This document shows positions 1-7,596 of a DNA stretch of 33,030 nt, one piece after another. The notes under the pieces were generated by a model that was given only the letters and a program-made list of their open reading frames with translations, searched no databases and was not told the DNA's origin. The DNA comes from an uncultured Bacteroidales bacterium (GTDB taxonomy: Bacteria > Bacteroidota > Bacteroidia > Bacteroidales > Paludibacteraceae). The stretch is taken from the NCBI GenBank assembly GCA_903830915.1, contig CAIKVR010000410.1:1-33030 (forward strand). The letters run 5' to 3'. Each line of letters begins with the position of its first letter. Position 1 is the first letter of the stretch. The position numbers and the translations under genes are program-made.

Positions 1-303
1 AAAGAAATGGTACCAGAACTGATGATTGACGGAGAACTACAGGCTGATGCAGCATTGGTTCCTGCCATCGGTCAAAGTAAAGCTCCCGGAAGTAAAATTG
101 CAGGACATGCTAATGTATTGGTTTTCCCCGAATTACAAGCCGGAAATATCGGGTATAAAATGGTGGAACGATTCTCCGGCGCACAGGCAGTAGGTCCGAT
201 TTTGCAAGGAATGGCTGCTCCAATAAATGATCTTTCGCGCGGTTGTTCGGTCGATGATATCGTGAAAATGATTACAATTACAGCAAATCAGGCAATGAAA
301 TAA
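1..303 (+). CDS. pta: Phosphate acetyltransferase, C-terminal part (gene starts before the window)
   Basis: This is the last 100 codons of phosphate acetyltransferase, which interconverts acetyl-CoA and acetyl phosphate in the cytoplasm. The reading frame is open from base 1 to the TAA at 301-303, so the start is upstream of the window. The segment carries the highly conserved Pta C-terminus: [20 protein letters not shown], then [27 protein letters not shown] and ITANQ. Phosphotransbutyrylases lack the GPILQG...NDLSRGCS block, so Pta is favoured over Ptb. Acetate kinase lies about 1.1 kb downstream on the same strand, with a dehydrogenase gene between the two, which supports a Pta-AckA acetate/ATP pathway. 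The N-terminal part cannot be assessed here. Confidence 0.93.
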   Translation, partial: KEMVPELMIDGELQADAALVPAIGQSKAPGSKIAGHANVLVFPELQAGNIGYKMVERFSGAQAVGPILQGMAAPINDLSRGCSVDDIVKMITITANQAMK

Positions 304-310
304 TATACAG

Positions 311-380
311 CGGCAAACGGCAAGCGGTAAACGGCAAGATATTCGCCCCATTACTTATTGCTTACTGCTTACTGCTTACC
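311..380. repeat. Two facing heptamer-repeat arrays forming an imperfect inverted repeat
   Basis: The gap between pta and the next gene holds four tandem 7-mers (cggcaaa, cggcaag, cggtaaa, cggcaag; 311-338). After an 11-base spacer come four more 7-mers (attactt, attgctt, actgctt, actgctt; 350-377) and acc. The reverse complement of the right array reads as units of gtaagca, close to the left array's g(c/t)aa(g/a)cg. The two arrays can therefore pair, with mismatches and G:U pairs, into a long hairpin in the transcript. What is seen is the periodicity and inversion; any role in RNA stability or attenuation is inference. Confidence 0.7.
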
Positions 381-395
381 TCTAAATATAAAAAC

Positions 396-1352
396 ATGGC
401 AGAAGAAATTATTGAAGCGATTGAACGTTACGGACTTAGCAAGCGTAACCGGAAGCGGACCTTGTTTTCGCGTATCGGTGTGGTGGGTTGCGGAAAAGAA
501 GGCAGCGTAATTGCCACAACGGCAGCTTTGAATGGTATGGAAGTTGTTTTTCTGGAACCGAATGAAGAAGGCATTAAAAATGCTTACGCTCGGATTGAAG
601 AAAAACTGGACAAAAAAATCTCAAACTGGGGGTTGACTGATAACGAGAAAAAAGCAATTTTGGGTCGTATAAATGGAACAACAGTTTACGAAGATTTCAG
701 CGGCTGCGACTTTGTGATTGAAGCTATACGATACCACGACAATACCGGTGAAAGACGCATTGTTCAACGAAAAGAGGTTTTTAAAGAACTGGAAAGGGTC
801 TTGTCGGTAAATGCAATTATTGCATCTAACGTTACGACTGTTATTGTTACCGATTTAGCTTCGGAACTTGAACATCCCGAACGTTGTATCGGCTTGCATT
901 TTCTCTCTAATGTTCCTGATTCACAAATTATTGAAATCGTTCCGGGGCTGAATACTACTACAGAAACTTATGACAAGGTATGCAAATTTGCCAAACTGAT
1001 AAAACACGATTTTATTCCGGTAATGGAATCTTCCGGCTTGGTAAGTGTTCGTATGTTTCTTATACAATTAAACGAGGCATGCGGAATCCTGCTGGAAGGA
1101 ATTTCGAGTGTAGAAGATATTGATAAAGTATTGACGGTTGGTTTCGGTCACCGTCAGGGAGTTTTCCGAACTGCCGACCAAATGGGAATTGAAAAAATCG
1201 TTCGCCTGCTTGAAAATCTATGGGATGAATACGGTAGCCTGAAATACAAACCTTCACCTGTTCTGTTACGACTTTTCCGTGCAAAACACTTTGGAGTAAG
1301 CACAAACAGAGGATTTTATACCTACGATGATTTTGGTAATATTATTAAATAG
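396..1352 (+). CDS. 3-hydroxyacyl-CoA (3-hydroxybutyryl-CoA) dehydrogenase family protein
   Basis: A 318-residue NAD-dependent dehydrogenase of the short 3-hydroxyacyl-CoA dehydrogenase type. Residues 26-55 form a Rossmann strand-turn-helix with a GCGKEG nucleotide loop (31-36) and an acidic Glu54 at the end of strand 2, as expected for NAD(H). The catalytic-histidine motif survives as GLHF (His168), and the C-terminal domain keeps the NEA, EDIDK and GFYTYD landmarks. Two normally conserved spots differ: HFFNPVP is HFLSNVP, and the SNR motif, whose Asn contributes to catalysis in characterised members, is S-V-R (Val218). The substrate may be unusual or activity altered. It lies between pta and ackA and ends 13 bp before ackA, so it is probably co-transcribed with both. 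An unusual 23-residue basic leader precedes the Rossmann fold. Confidence 0.85.
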   Translation: MAEEIIEAIERYGLSKRNRKRTLFSRIGVVGCGKEGSVIATTAALNGMEVVFLEPNEEGIKNAYARIEEKLDKKISNWGLTDNEKKAILGRINGTTVYEDFSGCDFVIEAIRYHDNTGERRIVQRKEVFKELERVLSVNAIIASNVTTVIVTDLASELEHPERCIGLHFLSNVPDSQIIEIVPGLNTTTETYDKVCKFAKLIKHDFIPVMESSGLVSVRMFLIQLNEACGILLEGISSVEDIDKVLTVGFGHRQGVFRTADQMGIEKIVRLLENLWDEYGSLKYKPSPVLLRLFRAKHFGVSTNRGFYTYDDFGNIIK

Positions 1353-1356
1353 GAGG
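1351..1356 (+). promoter_or_regulatory. Perfect Shine-Dalgarno AGGAGG before ackA
   Basis: AGGAGG overlaps the stop codon of the dehydrogenase gene and sits 9 bases before the ackA ATG at 1366. Canonical Shine-Dalgarno sites are generally scarce in Bacteroidetes, and most genes in this window have only A/T-rich leaders. This one fixes the ackA start and suggests strong or coupled translation. Confidence 0.75.
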
Positions 1357-1365
1357 AACTAAATA

Positions 1366-2565
1366 ATGAATATATTAGTATTAAATTGTGGAAGTTCTTC
1401 CGTAAAATATAAGTTGCTGGACATGGTAAGCAACGAAGAACTAGGTGCCGGTGGTGTTGAAAAAATCGGAATGAAAGGCTCTTTTTTGAAACATGTTCGG
1501 CGCGATGGTCAGAAAGTGATTCTAAAAGGTGAAATACTTGAACATCAGCTTGCTATTGAATATATTTTGGGTGTTTTGACAAGCGAAAAACACGGAGCTA
1601 TTAAATCGTTGGAAGAAATTAATGCGGTAGGTCATCGGGTAGTTCATGGTGGTGAAAAATTTAATTCCAGCGTTTTAATTACCGAAGAAGTGATTCAGAA
1701 AATAGTGGAATGTATTGATATTGCTCCCTTGCACAATCCACCTAATCTTGCTGGTATATATGCTATCAACGAGCTATTGCCCGAAGTTCCTCAAGTAGCA
1801 GTTTTCGATACTGCATTTCATCAAACCATGCCGGATTATGCCTATATGTATGGAATTCCATATTCACTTTATACTAAATATGGTATTCGTCGTTATGGTT
1901 TTCACGGAACCAGCCACCGTTATGTATCAAAACGTGCCTGTGACTTTTTAGGTATGGATTACCGGAATACAAAAATGATTACTGCTCATATTGGCAACGG
2001 GGCTTCGGTTTGTGCCATCGAAAACGGAAAATCAGTTGATACTTCAATGGGCTTTACTCCGGTTGAAGGATTAATGATGGGTACGCGTTCGGGCGATATT
2101 GATTTGGGAGTGGTTACATTCCTGATGGAAAAGGAGATGATTGGAGCGGCTTATGTTTCTACCTTATTCAATAAACACAGTGGTGTATTGGGAGTCTCCG
2201 GAATTTCATCGGATATGCGCGATATCGAAAACGCCATTAAAGATGGTAATGAACGCGCCCGACTGGCATTGGACATGTATGAGTATAGGATAAAAAAATA
2301 TATAGGTTCATACACAGCCGCTTTAAATGGTATTGATGTGTTGGTATTTACTGGCGGTGTTGGCGAAAATCAAACCGGAACACGCCAAAAAGTGTGCGAA
2401 AGCCTGCGATATATGGGAGTGGAAATAGATACAGAGTTGAATAAAACACGCGGTCAGGAAATTCTTATTAGCACACCAAATTCAAAAGTGAAAGTAGTGG
2501 TGATTCCTACCGACGAAGAATTTATGATTGCAAAAGACACACTTGAAATTATCGATAAACAATAA
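1366..2565 (+). CDS. ackA: Acetate kinase
   Basis: A full-length 399-residue acetate kinase that converts acetyl phosphate and ADP to acetate and ATP in the cytoplasm. It shows the ASKHA-fold landmarks in order: NCGSSSVKYKL at the N-terminus (metal/phosphate binding), GHRVVHGG, VFDTAFHQTMP with the catalytic Asp, YGFHGTSHRYV with the catalytic His, HIGNGASVCA, the GTRSGDIDLG loop with the essential Arg, FTGGVGENQ, and PTDEEFMIA near the end. The start is set by AGGAGG at 1351-1356. Together with pta it forms the substrate-level phosphorylation step of fermentation. It is followed by a strong terminator at 2584-2622. Confidence 0.97.
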   Translation: MNILVLNCGSSSVKYKLLDMVSNEELGAGGVEKIGMKGSFLKHVRRDGQKVILKGEILEHQLAIEYILGVLTSEKHGAIKSLEEINAVGHRVVHGGEKFNSSVLITEEVIQKIVECIDIAPLHNPPNLAGIYAINELLPEVPQVAVFDTAFHQTMPDYAYMYGIPYSLYTKYGIRRYGFHGTSHRYVSKRACDFLGMDYRNTKMITAHIGNGASVCAIENGKSVDTSMGFTPVEGLMMGTRSGDIDLGVVTFLMEKEMIGAAYVSTLFNKHSGVLGVSGISSDMRDIENAIKDGNERARLALDMYEYRIKKYIGSYTAALNGIDVLVFTGGVGENQTGTRQKVCESLRYMGVEIDTELNKTRGQEILISTPNSKVKVVVIPTDEEFMIAKDTLEIIDKQ

Positions 2566-2583
2566 AACGGTGTTGATTTATTT

Positions 2584-2622
2584 AAAAAGCGTTGTTTCAA
2601 AATAAATGAAACAACGCTTTTT
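2584..2622. terminator. Bidirectional intrinsic terminator between ackA and the TonB receptor
   Basis: A perfect 15-bp stem (2584-2598 with 2608-2622, core agcgttgtttc/gaaacaacgct) with a 9-base loop is flanked by A5 on one side and T5 on the other. It can end transcripts from both strands. It lies between the convergent ends of ackA (2565) and the TonB receptor gene (2638). Confidence 0.9.
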
Positions 2623-2637
2623 TAGTTGTAGTTAGCT

Positions 2638-4674
2638 TTAAAATTTCAAAGAAACTGTTGCCCTGAATGAACGTCCCGGCATTGGAAACCATCGAACAAT
2701 TTCGTAGTTAGAATCCAGCAAATTAAGCACTTCCACATTGGCATGAATTAAATAATGTTTCATTTTAAAATCTCTGTTGACTGAAATGCTGTGGTCAAAA
2801 TAAGCTGATAGTCGGTTTTCGGCAAAGTTTTGGTTTACAGCATAACGTTTCCCCGACCATAAAAGCGAATAGGAAACGTTTATCCACGGAGTTTCTACTC
2901 CAATTTTTTCGGAACCGGAAACACGCGGCGTATAGGGAATCTGATTGTTGTAATCACGTGCTGTGGGGTCGGTTACAATCAATGCCCGCAGGTAGCTGTA
3001 ATTAGTTCCAACAATAATTCCGATATTCTTCCATGGCTGAAAAGTTGTTTCGGCAGTTAGGTCTATTCCGTCAATAGCCACTTTTCCATAATTCAGAATC
3101 GTCCAAAAAAAAGTATCCTTATTTGGATAGGCTACAATTTTGTCAATCACATCATTATGATAAATATCGGCTGTAACCGAAAGTAATGGAAGCCATTTTT
3201 CGATTGATTTGGAATAAGTTAAGCCCAAATTAAACTGATTTGTTTTCTCCGGTTTTAAATTCCGGTTTCCTACCTGTGAATAATACATATCGTTGAATGA
3301 TGGCAAGCGGAAAATATTCTTGTAAAACACCCGAACACGAAAATCTTCATGCTCAAATGGCCTGATTGACAAACTAATATATGGCGATAATTGCGGGGAG
3401 TTATTAATTGTATTGTTATTTTTCGTAGTTTCAATTACAACGGTTGAAAGCAAGCTGGCTGTTGCCAAAACCTGATTAGTTACATATTTTGCTGCCATAG
3501 CCGAAAGCCATGAATAACGGGTAGGGTACGAAAAATTAGCAATATCTGCTGATAAAGCGGAAATTGCAGCATCGGAAGAAGCTGAAAAGGACAAATTTTC
3601 AAATGCTCTGAAAAGAACAGTAGCCGAACCATAATATTCAGTTTGAAGATAACTGTTTTCTAATTTTCCTTCCGAATTTTGATAAGTTGGATCTAAATAA
3701 TGCAGGTAACCGCTGTTGAATTTGGCGTTGGTTTGAAATATCCATTTTCGGGAAAACGCCTTTTCGTAATGCGCTTGTGTAAAAAATGTATTATCCCAAA
3801 TTCGTTGTTTTGAGGAGCTTTCAGCATTATACAAAATGGTTGGTCCGGGTAGTCCTCGCTCAGACTGGTAGAAATATCCTTTTAAATATCCTGTTTCATT
3901 CTCAGAAAAATTAGCATACAAGGTTCCTTCCAAACGAAGATTTTGAACATCTGTATTTTGGCGAATTTCGGTTGAAACAATGGAGCCATTTTGAAGTGTA
4001 TACGGATATTTTCCATCGGCCGAAAGCAATTCTGCACCGAAAGTTGCCGAGAATTTCTTATTGATTTTACCTTCCAGCAACAAAGCCGGATTAAGTAAGC
4101 CAAATGAACCGGATTTCAGGGAAATTTTGCCGTTTATATTCTTCTGGCCTGCAAATTTTGGAGTTAGTGTTTTGATATTCAGTACTGAAGCCGATGCAAA
4201 AAGCCTGGCCGGTTGAAAGATATTATCGCTTTGTCCGCTGCTGAGTGAAAGCAAATCCACGTTTTCGAGCGAGAATCTTCCAAGGTCAATTTGACCTGTC
4301 TGACAGTCGGTTAAGGTGATACCATCATAATTAACCGCTGTATGATTTCCACCCAAACTTCGCACCGAAACCGTTTTCAAACCACCTATTCCGCCATAAT
4401 CTTTCACCGTTACACCCGAAAAATATTTCACCGCATCCGAGACCTGAAGCACATTCAGTTGTTCGATGTTTTTCGCCGAAAGAATCTGAAGTGGTGCTGT
4501 AGAGCGAACTTCCGAATTGAGGTATTTTTCAGTAACTGTAACCTCCTGAATGGGATGGATTTTCGTGGAATCAGGTTTATCAGTTTCTAAAGCCCAAAGT
4601 GATATTGCGAAAAATAACCATCCGAAAACAGACAGCGAAAGTCGCAAATCAAAAAATCGTAATGGTGAGGCCAT
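2638..4674 (-). CDS. TonB-dependent outer-membrane receptor, BtuB-like
   Basis: A 678-residue outer-membrane receptor. An N-terminal hydrophobic segment (about residues 11-29) acts as signal peptide. It is followed by a TonB-box-like IQEVTVTE (about 43-50), then a plug domain containing SDAVKYFSGVTVKDYGG, VSVRSLGGNHTAVNYDG and QTGQIDLG, then a large beta-barrel ending in ...RATVSLKF, whose final Phe is the usual outer-membrane assembly signal. It lacks the carboxypeptidase-like N-terminal domain of SusC proteins and has no SusD partner, so it resembles the vitamin B12/siderophore class. BtuB-like is the best guess, but the ligand cannot be read from sequence. No cobalamin riboswitch is recognisable in the 198-bp leader. 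A -7 box (TATCTTTG) sits about 30 bp upstream of the start. Confidence 0.88.
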   Translation of the reverse strand: MASPLRFFDLRLSLSVFGWLFFAISLWALETDKPDSTKIHPIQEVTVTEKYLNSEVRSTAPLQILSAKNIEQLNVLQVSDAVKYFSGVTVKDYGGIGGLKTVSVRSLGGNHTAVNYDGITLTDCQTGQIDLGRFSLENVDLLSLSSGQSDNIFQPARLFASASVLNIKTLTPKFAGQKNINGKISLKSGSFGLLNPALLLEGKINKKFSATFGAELLSADGKYPYTLQNGSIVSTEIRQNTDVQNLRLEGTLYANFSENETGYLKGYFYQSERGLPGPTILYNAESSSKQRIWDNTFFTQAHYEKAFSRKWIFQTNAKFNSGYLHYLDPTYQNSEGKLENSYLQTEYYGSATVLFRAFENLSFSASSDAAISALSADIANFSYPTRYSWLSAMAAKYVTNQVLATASLLSTVVIETTKNNNTINNSPQLSPYISLSIRPFEHEDFRVRVFYKNIFRLPSFNDMYYSQVGNRNLKPEKTNQFNLGLTYSKSIEKWLPLLSVTADIYHNDVIDKIVAYPNKDTFFWTILNYGKVAIDGIDLTAETTFQPWKNIGIIVGTNYSYLRALIVTDPTARDYNNQIPYTPRVSGSEKIGVETPWINVSYSLLWSGKRYAVNQNFAENRLSAYFDHSISVNRDFKMKHYLIHANVEVLNLLDSNYEIVRWFPMPGRSFRATVSLKF

Positions 4675-4706
4675 GAAAAACTTAATATGACTAGAAAAAT
4701 AAATTG

Positions 4707-4714
4707 CAAAGATA
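4707..4714 (-). promoter_or_regulatory. -7 box of the TonB-receptor promoter
   Basis: The plus strand reads CAAAGATA, i.e. TATCTTTG on the minus strand, a perfect TAnnTTTG Bacteroidetes -7 element. It lies about 32 bp upstream of the receptor ATG. No clear TTTG -33 box is seen at the right distance, so this rests on the -7 box alone. Confidence 0.5.
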
Positions 4715-4800
4715 CTGTCTTACAATCATAAATCATAATTTGAAATACATAATATGCTAATAATTTTCAACCCTTTCAGACCTGGAATTAATATTATAGA

Positions 4801-4824
4801 ATTGGCACATTGGCTTATTGGCAC
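4801..4824. repeat. Octamer tandem repeat overlapping a promoter
   Basis: Three adjacent 8-mers, attggcac, attggctt, attggcac, occupy 4801-4824, directly upstream of the co-chaperone gene. The middle unit supplies the TTGG that fits as the -33 element of the promoter described separately. What is seen is period-8 repetition; any length variation is inference. Confidence 0.6.
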
Positions 4825-4841
4825 AATTTTTAGTATCTTTG
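4810..4841 (+). promoter_or_regulatory. Bacteroidetes-type promoter for the TerB/J-domain gene
   Basis: TTGG at 4810-4813 (-33) and TATCTTTG at 4834-4841 (-7, perfect TAnnTTTG) are separated by 20 bp, inside the expected 19-21. Transcription would begin around 4848, leaving a leader of about 25 bases before the ATG at 4873. Confidence 0.72.
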
Positions 4842-4872
4842 TAGCCCTAAAAACATTTCAAATTAAGTTGGT

Positions 4873-5607
4873 ATGGCAAGTCTTGGAAAATGGATAGGTG
4901 GCGGACTGGGTTGGGCTTTTGGCGGACCTATTGGTGCACTGATTGGTTTTGCTGTTGGTTCTATGTTCGACAGTTCTTCGGTTCATGTTTCGACCAATAC
5001 CTTAGGTCCTAATCGCACAACAGAAGGTGATTTCAAAATGAGTTTGCTCGTATTGATGGCTTGCATTATGAAAGCCGACGGGCGAATTATGAAAGCTGAA
5101 TTAGACGTTGCTAAGAAATTCTTAGTAGCCAATTTCGGTGAGCAAGGTGCGTTAGAAGCCCTTCAGATATTGAAAAATTTGCTCGACCAACCAATCGATG
5201 AAACACAGGTGGCTGCCCAAGTGAACCAGTATATGAATTATTCGTCTAAACTGGAACTGTTGCATTTGTTATTCGATATTGCGTATGCCGATGGTGAAAT
5301 TCATCCTTCGGAATTGGCTGCCATTCAACGTATTGCCGGAATATTTTTAATTGACCGACTTGATTTTGAATCGCTGAAAGCACCTTACATGAAGCAGGTG
5401 GATCGCGATTGGGCATATAAATCATTGGAAATTGAACCAACTGCCACTGATGAGGAAATTAAAAAAGCATACCGCCGCATGGCAATGAAATATCATCCCG
5501 ACAAAGTAAATGATTTGGGTGAAGAGGTAAAAAAATCTGCCACGGAGAAATTCCGTTCGATTAATGAGGCTTACGAAAGTTTGAAGAAACAACGGGGAAT
5601 AGTTTAA
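4873..5607 (+). CDS. DjlA-like co-chaperone: TerB domain plus C-terminal J domain
   Basis: A 244-residue protein in three parts. Residues 1-32 are a glycine-rich hydrophobic segment (IGGGLGWAFGGPIGALIGFAVG), probably a membrane anchor. Residues of about 50-160 resemble a TerB-type helical domain, with two acidic KADGRI / YADGEI motifs. Residues of about 178-240 are a J domain with the HPD tripeptide at 208-210 and the DWAYKSLEIEPTATDEEIKKAYR helix start. This is the domain order of DjlA, a membrane-tethered partner that stimulates DnaK ATPase. Here the anchor is a short glycine-zipper rather than E. coli DjlA's longer one. It has its own promoter at 4810-4841 and is followed by cysS after 112 bp. 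Client and function are unknown. Confidence 0.88.
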   Translation: MASLGKWIGGGLGWAFGGPIGALIGFAVGSMFDSSSVHVSTNTLGPNRTTEGDFKMSLLVLMACIMKADGRIMKAELDVAKKFLVANFGEQGALEALQILKNLLDQPIDETQVAAQVNQYMNYSSKLELLHLLFDIAYADGEIHPSELAAIQRIAGIFLIDRLDFESLKAPYMKQVDRDWAYKSLEIEPTATDEEIKKAYRRMAMKYHPDKVNDLGEEVKKSATEKFRSINEAYESLKKQRGIV

Positions 5608-5719
5608 TTTATGATTATAGATTTCTAAATTAATCCAGCTCGCAACAGAAAAAATCCTATATAAGCTATTAATTAAGATCCCAATCTAAAATCGTATATC
5701 AAAAATCTACAATAGACTT

Positions 5720-7186
5720 ATGGAACACAACTTATATATTTACAATACATTAAGCCGCAAAAAAGAGCAATTCGTTCCGCTTCACGAAGACAAAGTGGGC
5801 ATGTATGTTTGCGGGCCGACCGTTTACAGCGATGTGCATTTAGGGAACTGCCGTACATTTATTTCATTCGATTTGATTTATCGTTACTTGCTATATCTGG
5901 GTTATAAAGTGCGATATGTCAGAAATATAACTGATGCCGGACACCTTGAAGGCGACCGTGATGAAGGTGATGATAAGTTTGCCAAAAAAGCAAAGTTAGA
6001 ACAGCTTGAACCGATGGAAATTGTTCAGAAATACACGGTTGGTTTTCATGAAATTCTGAACATTTTCAACACATTTTCACCAAGCATTGAACCCACAGCA
6101 ACAGGTCACATTTCAGAGCAAATTGAAATAGTAAAGAAAATTTTGGAAAGCGGTTATGCGTATGAAAAGGCTGGAACTATTTATTTCGATGTTGAAAAAT
6201 ATAATGAGGATTTTCAGTATGGCATACTTACCAATCGAAAATTAGAAGATTTACTTGAAGGCACGCGAGAATTGGGCGGACAAGATGAGAAAAAAGGACG
6301 GCTGGATTTTGCGTTATGGATAAAAGCCAAACCTGAAACACTTATGCAATGGCCTTCGCCATGGGGCTGGGGTTTTCCGGGTTGGCATCTGGAATGTTCG
6401 GCAATGAGTTCAAAATATCTGGGTAATACTTTCGATATTCACGGAGGTGGTATGGACTTACAGGCAACACATCATACCAATGAAATTGCACAATCGCAAG
6501 CCTGTAATCACGTAGCACCTGCCAAATACTGGATGCATACAAATATGCTCACTGTAAATGGAGTACGAATGTCGAAAAGTGCAGGAAACGGATTTTTGCC
6601 CAAAGAACTATTTACTGGTTCACATCCACTGCTTGAAAAAGGATATTCACCTATGACGGTGCGTTTTTTTATGGCTCAATCGCATTACCGCAGCACGCTC
6701 GACTTTTCCAACGAAGCACTTCAGGCTTCAGAAAAAGGTTTCAGTCGGTTAATAGAAGGTTATGCACGTTTGCAAAAACTCTCAGCTTTAGGATCTTCAA
6801 GTATAGAAACCGGGGGACTCCGTGCTAAATGTGAAGAGGCCATGAACGATGATTTTAATTCACCAATTATGATTTCGCATCTGTTTGATGCCTTACGTGC
6901 TATCAATCTGGTTCACGATGGAAAAGAAACCATTTCGGCAACCGATTTAGAAGAATTGAAATCTGTTTTCAAGACATTTATAGAGGATGTTTTAGGGTTG
7001 AAATCAGAAACCGAAGCCTCAACCGGAAACGAAGCTTATAAGAAAGCCATTGATTTGCTGCTGAATATGCGTCTTGAAGCCAAACAGAACAAAGACTGGA
7101 CAACCAGCGATAAAATACGAAATGAACTGACTGCACTTGGCTTTGAAATTAAAGATACCAAGGACGGATTTGAGTGGAAAATATAA
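5720..7186 (+). CDS. cysS: Cysteinyl-tRNA synthetase
   Basis: A full-length 488-residue class I aminoacyl-tRNA synthetase that charges tRNA-Cys with cysteine. The signature [13 protein letters not shown] (residues 31-43) contains the zinc ligand Cys31 and the HIGH-equivalent HLGN (40-43). WHLECSAMS and [15 protein letters not shown] supply further zinc-site residues, and RMSKS at 283-287 is the KMSKS loop. The C-terminal DALR/anticodon-binding helical region ends with [14 protein letters not shown], as is usual for the family. It is followed 22 bp later by rbfA. The 112-bp upstream gap is A/T-rich with degenerate attta/gattt words and no convincing promoter. Confidence 0.98.
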   Translation: MEHNLYIYNTLSRKKEQFVPLHEDKVGMYVCGPTVYSDVHLGNCRTFISFDLIYRYLLYLGYKVRYVRNITDAGHLEGDRDEGDDKFAKKAKLEQLEPMEIVQKYTVGFHEILNIFNTFSPSIEPTATGHISEQIEIVKKILESGYAYEKAGTIYFDVEKYNEDFQYGILTNRKLEDLLEGTRELGGQDEKKGRLDFALWIKAKPETLMQWPSPWGWGFPGWHLECSAMSSKYLGNTFDIHGGGMDLQATHHTNEIAQSQACNHVAPAKYWMHTNMLTVNGVRMSKSAGNGFLPKELFTGSHPLLEKGYSPMTVRFFMAQSHYRSTLDFSNEALQASEKGFSRLIEGYARLQKLSALGSSSIETGGLRAKCEEAMNDDFNSPIMISHLFDALRAINLVHDGKETISATDLEELKSVFKTFIEDVLGLKSETEASTGNEAYKKAIDLLLNMRLEAKQNKDWTTSDKIRNELTALGFEIKDTKDGFEWKI

Positions 7187-7208
7187 AAACTAACTAAACT
7201 AAAAAACA

Positions 7209-7589
7209 ATGGAAACAACCAGACAACAAAAAATATCGAGGATGTTGCAAAAAGAATTGGGAGAAATCTTTTTGTTGTATGCCCGTCAGTTACACGGCAC
7301 ATTGATAACCGTGACTGCAGTTCGAGTAAGCCCCGATTTAGGAATTGCTCGCACACACCTAAGCATTTTCCCCAGCGATAAAGTTAACGCCGTTCTGGAA
7401 CATGTAAATGCCGACACCAAAGCCATTCGTTATGACCTTGGAAAACGTGTTCGTCATCAGTTGCGCATTGTACCCGAACTCTTTTTCCATGTAGATGATT
7501 CACTGGATTACCTCGAAAATATTGATAATCTGTTGAAAAGTGATCCTCCATCACCTCTGAAAGAAGGTGAAGTGATTGAACTCGATTAA
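7209..7589 (+). CDS. rbfA: 30S ribosome-binding factor A
   Basis: A 126-residue RbfA, a KH-like RNA-binding protein needed for late 16S rRNA processing and 30S subunit maturation. It shows the N-terminal TTRQQKISRMLQKELGEIF helix, ITVTAVRVSPDLGIARTHLSIFP in the central strands and RVRHQLRIVPELFFHVDDSLDY near the C-terminus, all typical. It lies 22 bp after cysS and just before a LolC/E-type permease. The rbfA-permease arrangement is, from general knowledge, frequent in Bacteroidetes. Confidence 0.95.
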   Translation: METTRQQKISRMLQKELGEIFLLYARQLHGTLITVTAVRVSPDLGIARTHLSIFPSDKVNAVLEHVNADTKAIRYDLGKRVRHQLRIVPELFFHVDDSLDYLENIDNLLKSDPPSPLKEGEVIELD

Positions 7590-7596
7590 AGTCTGT

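Noticed and set aside
4675-4872. Possible cobalamin riboswitch upstream of the BtuB-like receptor
   Set aside because: No B12-box-like or multi-stem structure is visible, and the receptor's -7 box is only about 30 bp from its start, leaving no room for a riboswitch in the leader.
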